NCBI GenBank assembly: GCA_937934635.1
Contig: CALGZD010000018.1
Span: forward strand, 1-6,871
Direction: 5' to 3'
Source: an uncultured Deinococcales bacterium
Lineage (GTDB): Bacteria > Deinococcota > Deinococci > Deinococcales > Trueperaceae
Length of the DNA: 6,871 bases
The position numbers and the translations under genes are program-made. Positions 1 through 5,795 of this stretch are shown piece by piece. The notes below the pieces were generated by a model. That model was not told the DNA's origin, did no database searches, and saw only the letters and a list, made by a program, of their open reading frames with translations. Every line of letters starts with the position of its first letter. Within the stretch, counting starts at the first letter, position 1.

Positions 1-16
1 ATATTGCACTTATTCA

Positions 17-40
17 AAAAGCCTTATATTTAGGGCTTTT
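17..40. terminator. Hairpin terminator at left edge, probably bidirectional
   Basis: AAAAGCC (17-23) pairs with GGCTTTT (34-40), and the stem can extend inward through 24-26/31-33 to a four-base loop. The stem ends in TTTT on the plus strand and is followed by TTTTT on the minus strand, so it could stop transcription from either side. It may end a plus-strand gene lying left of the window, or back up the tal terminator. The stem is AT-rich, so it is a modest terminator by sequence alone. Confidence 0.55.
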
Positions 41-310
41 CTTGTATATTCATCTATTTGAGTTTTTTGAGTATCTCTTGAAAAGCTTTTGATATTGGTA
101 TTTTTGAGACTTTCCACAAATTGGAAATTTGCGTCCAGAACGCATATTCATCCAACTACAAGATATGAGCTGACCGAAATCAGTTAATCGGCGATGCAGA
201 TGTCTGTGAAAACCACACAGCGCGAGTAGAAACGAACTTATTTAGCATGGGTGGTCAATATTACGTGGAAACGCTATAAAAAATTCTACATCTACAAAAA
301 ATGCTGTAAG
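41..310. other. Non-coding stretch with small inverted repeats
   Basis: No open frame here looks like a real gene: candidate frames are short, lack a ribosome site and give low-complexity products. Several small inverted repeats are visible. TTTCCA/TGGAAA lie at 111-116/122-127, TGCG/CGCA at 130-133/141-144, CCGA/TCGG at 174-177/188-191, and CTGTG/CACAG at 204-208/216-220. They could be parts of a structured RNA or chance pairings. I do not recognise a tRNA, 6S, SRP, tmRNA, RNase P or known riboswitch core in it. Confidence 0.35.
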
Positions 311-352
311 AAAAGAGCCGCCACAAAAAAGAGCCGCTTGGGGCGGCTCTTT
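311..352 (-). terminator. Intrinsic terminator of tal with a duplicated 3' arm
   Basis: Read on the minus strand, a 10-bp GC-rich stem (arms 343-352 and 328-337, sequence AAAGAGCCGC and its complement) closes a five-base loop and runs into six T. This begins about 38 bases beyond the tal stop codon. A second copy of the 3' arm lies 16 bases further on (311-322), again followed by T residues. The same 5' arm could pair with it over 11 bp (342-352 with 312-322). A Rho-independent terminator is clear; the duplicated arm is unusual. Confidence 0.88.
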
Positions 353-390
353 AAGGTAAATATAAATATCTGTAGTTGCTTTGAGTTTAG

Positions 391-1491
391 TTACACGGTT
401 AATAACTGTTTTTTCTCGCTAATGCTGCCTAGCAATGAATCAAAGGATTTTTCAAATGAGTCAACACCAGCTTCTTGAAGCTTGTCTGTAATATCTGCAA
501 GGCTGATGCCAAGACTATCTAGCATTTCAAGTTGCTCTTTGGCATCTTCAATACCAGCAATAAGTGTTGCTTCTGCTGTTCCATGATCTTGGAAGGCAGT
601 GAGTGTTTTTGGTGGAACGGTATTGACCGTATTTGGCGCAATCAGTGTGTCTACATATAGGGTGTCTGGATAGCTTGGGTCTTTCGTGCTTGTACTTGCC
701 CACAGTGGACGTTGCACCATAGCACCAGCTTTGGCTAGGTCATCCCAGTCGTCTCCGCTAAAGGTTTCTTGAAAACGGTCATAGGCTGCCATTGCGTTGG
801 CAATAGCGATTTTGCCACGTAGTGCAAGTGCTTCTTCAGTGCCCAGTTCATCAATGGCAGCATCTACTTTGCCATCTACACGACTTACAAAGAATGAAGC
901 AACTGAGGCAATTTTTGAGAGATCATGACCTGCTTCTTTAGCTTTTTGCAAACCACGAATGTATGCACCTGCGACATCGTCGTAGTGCTTTAAGGAGAAC
1001 ATAAGCGTGACATTGATATTGATTCCTTCACCAATGAGTGTTTCGATAGCAGGAATGCCAGCAGGGGTTGCAGGAACTTTAATCATGATGTTTGGACGCT
1101 TTAGGGCAGCAAATAGCATACGTGCTTCTTTGACAGTTCCTTCAGTATCATGAGCTAAGCGTGGATCAACTTCTAAGCTTACGTAGCCATCAACAGCTTT
1201 GCTACTTTCGTAGACAGGAAGTAGGATATCTGCTGCTTCGCCGATATCTTCAATAGCGAGTGCTTGAAAGATTTCGATGTCGCTTTTGTCGCTAACCTTG
1301 CGAATGGCTTCATCGTAGTCGCTGCTACCAGAAATAGCTTTGTCGAAAATGCTTGGGTTTGAGGTAACGCCAACGACACCGTTATCTACGAGTTCTTGTA
1401 GACCGCCTGAATCAAGTAGGCTGCGGCTGATGTTGTCGTACCAGATGGATTGACCGAGTTCGTATGTTTTATGGGCATTTGTTTTTGCCAT
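391..1491 (-). CDS. tal: Transaldolase
   Basis: Transaldolase (EC 2.2.1.2) moves a dihydroxyacetone unit between sugar phosphates (sedoheptulose-7-P plus glyceraldehyde-3-P to erythrose-4-P plus fructose-6-P) in the cytosolic non-oxidative pentose phosphate pathway. The 366-residue product shows the family motif GVTSNPSIF at 41-49 and WYDNISR at 17-23. The Schiff-base lysine is K138 in IMIKVPAT. Strand motifs INVTLMFS (159-166) and VASFFVSRVD (198-207) follow, then LWASTSTKDPSYPDTLYV (263-280) lining the phosphate end. Length and the C-terminal helical extension match the long form found in mycobacteria and cyanobacteria rather than the short TalC/Fsa-like form. The ATG is set by AAGGAG seven bases upstream. 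The gene has its own promoter and terminator, so it appears monocistronic, though no terminator separates it from the upstream reductase. No transketolase or G6PD gene adjoins it in the window. Confidence 0.96.
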   Translation of the reverse strand: MAKTNAHKTYELGQSIWYDNISRSLLDSGGLQELVDNGVVGVTSNPSIFDKAISGSSDYDEAIRKVSDKSDIEIFQALAIEDIGEAADILLPVYESSKAVDGYVSLEVDPRLAHDTEGTVKEARMLFAALKRPNIMIKVPATPAGIPAIETLIGEGININVTLMFSLKHYDDVAGAYIRGLQKAKEAGHDLSKIASVASFFVSRVDGKVDAAIDELGTEEALALRGKIAIANAMAAYDRFQETFSGDDWDDLAKAGAMVQRPLWASTSTKDPSYPDTLYVDTLIAPNTVNTVPPKTLTAFQDHGTAEATLIAGIEDAKEQLEMLDSLGISLADITDKLQEAGVDSFEKSFDSLLGSISEKKQLLTV

Positions 1492-1498
1492 TTTTTTG

Positions 1499-1504
1499 CT
1501 CCTT
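1499..1504 (-). promoter_or_regulatory. Ribosome binding site of tal
   Basis: AAGGAG on the minus strand, seven bases before the tal ATG. It is the strongest Shine-Dalgarno match in the window and fixes the start of the transaldolase. Confidence 0.85.
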
Positions 1505-1526
1505 ACAGGTTTTTTGAAAGATTATT

Positions 1527-1575
1527 TTTGTGTATTGTTTACACAAACTATTTGTGAATCAAGCAAATATTCACA
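1527..1575. promoter_or_regulatory. Cluster of palindromic TTTGTG half-sites in the tal leader
   Basis: Four related half-sites alternate in orientation. TTTGTGTA (1527-1534) and TACACAAA (1540-1547) form a perfect 8-bp inverted repeat with a 5-base centre. CACAAA (1542-1547) and TTTGTG (1551-1556) form a second, with a 3-base centre. TGTGAAT (1553-1559) and ATTCACA (1569-1575) form a third, with a 9-base centre. The cluster lies just downstream of the tal -10 box, from about the predicted transcription start to roughly 45 bases into the leader. That is a position suited to a repressor operator or a leader RNA structure. The spacing is not that of a CRP site (TGTGA-N6-TCACA). The binding protein is unknown. 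Confidence 0.55.
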
Positions 1576-1577
1576 TC

Positions 1578-1583
1578 ATTATA
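1578..1583 (-). promoter_or_regulatory. -10 box of the tal promoter
   Basis: On the minus strand this is a perfect TATAAT, about 87 bases before the tal ATG. No good TTGACA lies 16-18 bases upstream (the sequence there is around CCGTGAC), so the promoter may need an activator or tolerate a weak -35. The predicted transcription start is near 1571, giving a leader of about 80 bases that contains the palindrome cluster. Confidence 0.6.
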
Positions 1584-1646
1584 ACGATACTAGCAGGATG
1601 TCACGGCAAAATGGTTAACTTTTATGAGTATTTGTGCAGGTTTAAG

Positions 1647-1675
1647 GTATGGGCAAGTTTATGTATGGGCAAGTT
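1647..1675. repeat. Two-copy 13-bp direct repeat, period 16
   Basis: GTATGGGCAAGTT occurs at 1647-1659 and again at 1663-1675. The second copy overlaps the stop codon of the reductase gene (1674-1676), so the duplication sits exactly on the gene's 3' boundary. It looks like a local slippage or repair duplication. Confidence 0.85.
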
Positions 1676-2585
1676 AGTGTTCCATTAGGTATTTGAGAGA
1701 AGTGAGTTGGGCTGCTAGGCTCGGTGGGTGGAAGCCAAGGGCTCGAGCCAACCCACAGTCCATCGCCACATTTTTAGAAGGGGGTGCAGCAAAGTCAACA
1801 TCATCCATACTAATTGGCGTGAGCTTTGCTCCCTCAATCCCAAAGGATTCAACAATCTTTTGACCGAACTCATAACGTGTCACTTGTTCATCACCACCCA
1901 TATGCAAAATGCCAGAAGCCTTGCCAAGCACATGCAATAAACCTTGCGCTGCGACTTGCCCACTGACTGGCACACGAACATCGTCATTAAAGAGTCGAAG
2001 TTCATCTCCTGCTTTAAGCGCTTTTACTACAAAGCTAAAAAATAGGTTGGCATGGGCAGGGGCATCGCCAAACATGAGTGGCATTCGGCAAACAAGTGCT
2101 TCAGGATAGAGCGTCAAAATCGTTTCTTCAGCTTCTACTTTGTGTTTTCCATAAACAGATATAGCTGAACATTCATCACTCTCTGTATAGGGTGCTTCAG
2201 TACCATCAAATACCAAGTCAGTTGATGTAAATATCAAAGGGATATTAGCAGAACTGCATAGTTTGGCAATGTTTGCGCTTGCTTGAACATTGATTTTGTA
2301 AGACATGTCTGGATTGTTCTGACAATCGTTTGGTTTAGACGCTGCTGCTGCGTGTATGACTGCATCAGGTTTTTCTCTTTTGAATAAGCTTTCTAAGGCT
2401 AGTTCGTCTGTCAAATCAACTTGATGTTGCTGGCAGTGATCTAGTTTTACAGGTTGAGTCAAATGTGTACCGACTAGTGACCAGTGTGACTGAAGTGCTG
2501 GTGTGCTTTGAATATATCGGCAGATATTCCAACCAAGAAATCCACTGACACCTGTAATTAGTAGCTTAGGCATAGTGTTAGGCAT
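1674..2585 (-). CDS. RmlD-like NAD(P)-dependent sugar-nucleotide reductase/epimerase (SDR family)
   Basis: This is an extended short-chain dehydrogenase/reductase of the RmlD substrate-binding type, 303 residues, the usual length. The Rossmann nucleotide loop is GVSGFLG at 12-18. STDLVFDG (121-128) is the strand carrying the catalytic Ser/Thr region. The catalytic pair is Y145 and K149 in YGKHK. The C-terminal segment (roughly 268-290, KNVAMDCGLARALGF) resembles the end of dTDP-4-dehydrorhamnose reductases. It probably reduces or epimerises a nucleotide-linked sugar in the cytosol, but no rmlA, rmlB or rmlC gene adjoins it, so the substrate and the symbol rmlD cannot be assigned. The protein starts MPNTMPK because a 12-bp tandem duplication repeats the start region. 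The outer ATG has AGGA nine bases upstream and is preferred. The gene is divergent from the MscS gene and lies 182 bases upstream of tal on the same strand. Confidence 0.85.
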   Translation of the reverse strand: MPNTMPKLLITGVSGFLGWNICRYIQSTPALQSHWSLVGTHLTQPVKLDHCQQHQVDLTDELALESLFKREKPDAVIHAAAASKPNDCQNNPDMSYKINVQASANIAKLCSSANIPLIFTSTDLVFDGTEAPYTESDECSAISVYGKHKVEAEETILTLYPEALVCRMPLMFGDAPAHANLFFSFVVKALKAGDELRLFNDDVRVPVSGQVAAQGLLHVLGKASGILHMGGDEQVTRYEFGQKIVESFGIEGAKLTPISMDDVDFAAPPSKNVAMDCGLARALGFHPPSLAAQLTSLKYLMEH

Positions 2586-2589
2586 AGTG
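2566..2589. repeat. 12-bp tandem duplication over the reductase start codon
   Basis: TTAGGCATAGTG is repeated head to tail (2566-2577 and 2578-2589). On the minus strand each copy carries an ATG followed by CCTAA, so the gene has two in-frame starts four codons apart (2585 and 2573). The AGGA at 2595-2598 stays nine bases from the outer ATG, while the inner ATG has no ribosome site. The duplication therefore appears to have added four residues (MPNT) to an older start. Confidence 0.85.
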
Positions 2590-2620
2590 CATATCCTAGC
2601 TGAAAATAGTTGCTATTGCA

Positions 2621-2652
2621 GGGTGTAATAGATATAGGGTGTTATAGATATA
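2621..2652. repeat. 16-bp tandem repeat, two copies, in the divergent promoter region
   Basis: GGGTGTAATAGATATA (2621-2636) is followed directly by GGGTGTTATAGATATA (2637-2652), 15 of 16 bases identical. It lies between the divergent reductase and MscS genes. On the minus strand each copy supplies TATA-rich hexamers (TATATC, TATAAC/TATTAC) that could serve as -10 boxes for the reductase. It may equally be a duplicated regulator site. Confidence 0.85.
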
Positions 2653-2658
2653 GCTTGA

Positions 2659-2688
2659 TAGACAGGTAGCCCAATATTTGGTTACATT
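2659..2688 (+). promoter_or_regulatory. Candidate leaderless promoter of the MscS gene
   Basis: TAGACA (2659-2664, five of six to TTGACA) is followed after 18 bases by TACATT (2683-2688). Six bases later comes the ATG at 2695. No Shine-Dalgarno sequence lies before that ATG, and an in-frame TAG at 2659-2661 with no start codon in between rules out a longer protein. Transcription would begin at or within a few bases of the start codon, giving a leaderless mRNA. Confidence 0.5.
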
Positions 2689-2694
2689 AATTCT

Positions 2695-3804
2695 ATGTCA
2701 GTTTTTGGAAACCTCTTGCCTGTATTACCTGTGATTGCAGGTTTTTTTGCCTATACTTTAGTTATAACGCTACTGCACCGTTTACTTGCAAAGCGGATTG
2801 GCTTTTTTCGACGACATCCTTTTGGATTGTTTGTTTTGACCCTTACGCTTTTGTTTATTGGTCTATCAACTGCTTTGTTGTTTTTGCCAGCAGACATTAT
2901 TCCTGAAAGTTTTAAAGGACAACTGTTAGGACTCTTTGGCGTGGTTTTTAGTGCTGCTATAGCGATTTCTTCAACTACCTTTATCGGTAATGCGATGGCA
3001 GGTGCAATGTTGCGTTCAGTCAATAACTTTCGCATAGGCGATGTGGTGCAAGTTGCTGACTACATGGGGCGAATCACGGAACGTGGTTTATTTCATGTGG
3101 AATTGCAAACTGAAGATAGAGATTTGATGACGTTGCCAAACATGTATTTGATTAACCATCCTGTAAAGGTGATGACAGCTTCAGGAACAATCATTTCTGC
3201 TGAGGTCTCGCTTGGCTACGATGTTCACCGCAAAGATGCTGAAGCTGCACTGCTTGAAGCAGCCAGTGAGACTGGTCTGAAGGATGCCTTTGTACACATT
3301 GTTGGACTAGGAGATTTCTCCATCAATTACCGAGCAGCGGGAGTGCTTGAAGATCCAAAAAGTTCCTTTTTGTCAAAACGCTCTCAGCTTCGAGCCAATA
3401 TTTTGGATGCGCTTCATGGTAACAATATCGAGATTGTTTCACCTACCTTTATGAATACAAAACCGCTTGATAAGAGCGCTATACAGATACCACAGATTCC
3501 ACAGGTATCACAGATTAAAAGAGCAGATAACAGCTTTGGAGCTACTGCTGAAGAAAAGAGTCCTGAAGTTGTTGAAGATGTAATTTTTGATAAAGCTGAA
3601 CGCGTTGAAATGCAGCAAAAGCTTAGCGAAGGTTTGGATACAAAAAAGCAAGCTTTAAAAGAGATTCAAGGACGTTTGGGAGATAGCAAAGAAGAAACTG
3701 TCAGAGATGAGTTATTGCACCAAGAAGAAGCACTCATTAAAGAGATTCAAACTTTAGAGGCATCTGTTCAGGATATTAGTGACACTGAAGTTGAACAGTC
3801 TTAA
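2695..3804 (+). CDS. MscS-family small-conductance mechanosensitive channel
   Basis: This is an inner-membrane channel that opens under membrane tension to release solutes on hypo-osmotic shock. The 369-residue protein has hydrophobic segments at about 7-30, 43-65 and 76-108. The last is the small-residue-rich pore helix (SAAIAISSTTFIGNAMAGAML, about 86-106). The beta domain follows directly (NFRIGDVVQV, 111-120), with the hallmark LPNMYLINHPVKV at 147-159, then the alpha/beta vestibule domain to about 250. Residues 255-369 are extra compared with E. coli MscS (286 residues). They comprise a short repeat (about 264-275), an acidic stretch, and a charged, probably coiled-coil helix at about 296-355. 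The gene appears leaderless. It is divergent from the sugar reductase, and its stop codon abuts the stop of the convergent deacetylase gene with no intervening base. Confidence 0.9.
   Translation: MSVFGNLLPVLPVIAGFFAYTLVITLLHRLLAKRIGFFRRHPFGLFVLTLTLLFIGLSTALLFLPADIIPESFKGQLLGLFGVVFSAAIAISSTTFIGNAMAGAMLRSVNNFRIGDVVQVADYMGRITERGLFHVELQTEDRDLMTLPNMYLINHPVKVMTASGTIISAEVSLGYDVHRKDAEAALLEAASETGLKDAFVHIVGLGDFSINYRAAGVLEDPKSSFLSKRSQLRANILDALHGNNIEIVSPTFMNTKPLDKSAIQIPQIPQVSQIKRADNSFGATAEEKSPEVVEDVIFDKAERVEMQQKLSEGLDTKKQALKEIQGRLGDSKEETVRDELLHQEEALIKEIQTLEASVQDISDTEVEQS
3484..3519 (+). repeat. Four degenerate 9-bp repeats inside the MscS tail
   Basis: Four head-to-tail units (CAGATACCA, CAGATTCCA, CAGGTATCA, CAGATTAAA) encode a QIP-QIP-QVS-QIK series at about residues 264-275. 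They mark the junction between the vestibule domain and the added C-terminal tail, and they keep the reading frame. Confidence 0.75.
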
Positions 3805-5634
3805 TTAGTCAACATCAACTAGGTTTAAGTGGTCAAGACCTTCTCTAGCAGTGACTACTCGAATGCCTTGATCGCACATATAGTCCAGTAGTTCGTGCAT
3901 GTACTCTACTTGCTGCTCATCAAAGTTTAGGTTGGTGTGAACTGCCCAAACGAGCCAGCCGTGTTGGTTGCTGTAAGCGTCTGTTACACGTTTGTAGTAG
4001 TTGAAGTCGTGGGCATCTGCGATGTGAAACCGTTTGAGCTTGAAGGGATTTGAGCCTCTGGTATTAAGTCTATAGCCACCTTCAAAAGCGCCATAATAGT
4101 ATTTGCTGGTGTAGTTACGAACTAAACTATTGTTTGCTCCAAAAGGGTAGACCAAACTACTAACATTGAAGCCTAAAGCTTGCAAGCCTTGATGACTTTG
4201 CAGTAAATCATAATCTAAGTCTTCGATATCTAGGTTAGTCAAGTCATCATGATTGATGCTATGTGAGGCAATTTCCCAACCCATGCTTTGCAATTGTTGA
4301 AGGGTACGCACTGGCATGTAGCGTTGATCCCCTGCTTCTATGCGGTTCAGAACAATGCCAAGTGTGCCTGCGACATTGCGAGGTGCAAAGACTTCTTCGA
4401 TAACTGCTAGGTCACTGCGTTCACCATCGTCGAAGGTAAAGGTGACAACAAGGTTTGGATTGCTAACGTCACAGACTTGTGCAGGATTGCCGTAGTGTAC
4501 TTGTCTCAGCTTTGTTGGTTGTTCTACTGGTTCAGGTTCTACATATGTAGGTTGAACTTGAGGTTGAGTAGCTGGTTTAGGTGCTGGTGCTACTTGAGGT
4601 GCTGGTGTTACTTGAGGTTCTAGTGTTACTTCTGGTTTAGGTAATGGCTTTGCTTCAGGAGCTGGCGCAGCAAGGTTAGCAACTGTTTTCAGAATAGTTT
4701 CTTGAAAGCTTGTTGCTTCTGAGCTGACAAGCGGTGTTTCAGAATCTTGTCTAAATGCTGAGATTTCTTCTGTATTTGCTGATTGACGCACCTCTTCCAC
4801 TTGAGGAGACTCCAATTGTCGTCTTGGTGAGACAATCATGGTTTGTGCTGCTGGTATGGGGGGTGGGCTTGATTCTACGACGGTAGGAAGCTCAGCAGAT
4901 GGGGCTGCTAAACCTATACGATTTTGTGGTCGTAGTTGATTGATAACAGAGTCACCATAAACAGATGTGGAAGATACTCTACTACTTGTGCTTGGTGGAG
5001 CAGGAGTCGTTTCTGCTTGTCTTGTGACTGCTGTGCGTGTTGTGTTTTCAACTGCTGTGCGTGTTGTATTTTCAGATGTGTTTGTATTGCTGTAAGTAAC
5101 AGTAGTGGGTGTATTATTTTGTGCGGTATTTTGTATAGTGTTTTGTGCAGTGTTTTGTACGGTATTTTGTATGGTGTTTTGTGTAGTGCTGTTTAACAGA
5201 GTTCGTGAAGTCTGGTTTTGAGCATTCGGTGCTTCAAGATAGGTATCGTAGACTTCGCCATCTTTGATATAGGCATAGCGTTCTAGAAATGGACCAATGC
5301 CAGGTTGTCTTTGAAATTCAAGAATGACAGCTGGCTCGATTAGCTTGAAGCTTGCACCATATCTAAATAGTAGCTGAGCTGAGGCAACTGCCTTTGCACG
5401 AATGGCATATTCAAGAGGGGTTAGCCCAAATTCGTTGGCTTGATTGACATCAACGCCTTGGCGCACTAAATACTCGATGGCAGCTAAGTTTTGGTCTTGG
5501 ATGGGTTGGAAGAATGGATTTTCGGATTGGGCTTCCCCGCTATTCCCAAAAACACTAGCTACCAATAAGACCCCAAACAAAAACAAAGTTTTTGCCCATT
5601 TCAATTTGTATAGACGTAATTTCCCCAGTCGCAT
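3805..5634 (-). CDS. Secreted ankyrin-repeat / NodB polysaccharide deacetylase fusion
   Basis: The predicted protein is exported. It has 609 residues from the ATG at 5634, and residue numbers here use that start. A basic n-region (1-15) and hydrophobic core (about 16-30) form a signal peptide. Residues about 48-97 read as an ankyrin-type repeat pair (key piece DVNQANEFGLTPLEYAI). A Thr/Asn/Gln- then Pro-rich linker of about 240 residues follows with tandem repeats. The C-terminal NodB domain (about 394-600) has the TFDDG motif (D402, D403) and metal ligands H458 and H462 in SHSINH. It also has YPFGANN (496-502) and a late histidine, H566, in WAVHTN. Such enzymes remove N- or O-acetyl groups from polysaccharides such as peptidoglycan, chitin-like polymers or exopolysaccharide; the substrate here is unknown. 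A TTG at 5655 would add seven residues, but AGGA eight bases before the ATG favours 5634. It converges on the MscS gene and diverges from the M20 gene. Confidence 0.85.
   Translation of the reverse strand: MRLGKLRLYKLKWAKTLFLFGVLLVASVFGNSGEAQSENPFFQPIQDQNLAAIEYLVRQGVDVNQANEFGLTPLEYAIRAKAVASAQLLFRYGASFKLIEPAVILEFQRQPGIGPFLERYAYIKDGEVYDTYLEAPNAQNQTSRTLLNSTTQNTIQNTVQNTAQNTIQNTAQNNTPTTVTYSNTNTSENTTRTAVENTTRTAVTRQAETTPAPPSTSSRVSSTSVYGDSVINQLRPQNRIGLAAPSAELPTVVESSPPPIPAAQTMIVSPRRQLESPQVEEVRQSANTEEISAFRQDSETPLVSSEATSFQETILKTVANLAAPAPEAKPLPKPEVTLEPQVTPAPQVAPAPKPATQPQVQPTYVEPEPVEQPTKLRQVHYGNPAQVCDVSNPNLVVTFTFDDGERSDLAVIEEVFAPRNVAGTLGIVLNRIEAGDQRYMPVRTLQQLQSMGWEIASHSINHDDLTNLDIEDLDYDLLQSHQGLQALGFNVSSLVYPFGANNSLVRNYTSKYYYGAFEGGYRLNTRGSNPFKLKRFHIADAHDFNYYKRVTDAYSNQHGWLVWAVHTNLNFDEQQVEYMHELLDYMCDQGIRVVTAREGLDHLNLVDVD
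4580..4633 (-). repeat. Three 18-bp repeats in the proline-rich linker
   Basis: Units at 4580-4597 and 4598-4615 differ at one base, and a third, more diverged unit lies at 4616-4633. They encode a Pro-Ala-Pro-Gln-Val type series just ahead of the NodB domain. Being multiples of three, gains or losses would change linker length without breaking the frame. Confidence 0.8.
5026..5073 (-). repeat. Two-copy 24-bp tandem repeat (ENTTRTAV)
   Basis: Two head-to-tail 24-bp units (5026-5049 and 5050-5073) differ at two positions and encode ENTTRTAV twice, residues 188-203 of the ankyrin-deacetylase. The near identity suggests a recent duplication. Confidence 0.85.
5122..5181 (-). repeat. Five 12-bp repeats encoding QNT(I/V/A)
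   Basis: Five 12-bp units on the minus strand, such as CAAAACACCATA, encode QNTI, QNTV, QNTA, QNTI, QNTA (residues 152-171). A degenerate QNN follows. The segment is highly polar and probably unstructured, lying just after the ankyrin part. It is the clearest candidate in the window for copy-number variation between strains. Confidence 0.88.
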
Positions 5635-5642
5635 TTCTTCTA

Positions 5643-5646
5643 TCCT
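5643..5646 (-). promoter_or_regulatory. Ribosome binding site deciding the deacetylase start
   Basis: AGGA on the minus strand, eight bases before the ATG at 5634. It lies inside the seven-codon extension that a TTG start at 5655 would give, and no comparable site precedes that TTG. It therefore supports the ATG. Confidence 0.7.
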
Positions 5647-5777
5647 ACCGCTCAACTCAGTTTTTAGATGAAAACTTTATTCAGAAACCTTTTCATAAGT
5701 TGCAGAAATGAACTGTAGCTAAATGATAGAGCTTTTTATGAATTATTCCTAAACTAAGCTGAAAAGTAAATGGAATC

Positions 5778-5786
5778 TGCTATAAG
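5778..5786 (+). promoter_or_regulatory. Extended -10 promoter of the M20 peptidase gene
   Basis: TGCTATAAG fits the extended -10 pattern TGnTATAAT at eight of nine positions, and no -35 is evident. The ATG lies nine bases beyond it, at 5796. An overlapping TAAGAT (5783-5788) would sit seven bases from the ATG. Either way the leader would be only a few bases or absent, and there is no Shine-Dalgarno match. Confidence 0.5.
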
Positions 5787-5795
5787 ATAAGCGGT

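Noticed and set aside
251..478. Plus-strand 75-codon open frame starting with GTG
   Set aside because: It runs through the tal terminator and into tal antisense, has no ribosome site, and its Lys/Tyr-rich product looks like translated low-complexity DNA.
1553..1575. CRP/FNR-like site
   Set aside because: The TGTGA and TCACA half-sites are 13 bases apart rather than six, and the site overlaps the transcription start, so a classical activator site does not fit.
1674..2585. Naming the reductase rmlD
   Set aside because: No rmlA, rmlB or rmlC neighbours are present and the RmlD fold is shared by enzymes of different substrate, so the family call is as far as the sequence goes.
4936..5196. Plus-strand 86-codon cysteine-rich frame with a repeated LYGVLC-like pattern
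   Set aside because: It is the antisense reading of the QNT and ENTTRTAV repeats in the deacetylase; the periodic cysteines follow from the repeats and no ribosome site precedes it.
5635..5655. TTG start giving a 616-residue deacetylase
   Set aside because: The ATG at 5634 has AGGA at eight bases and leaves a normal signal peptide; the TTG has no ribosome site and would lengthen the n-region.
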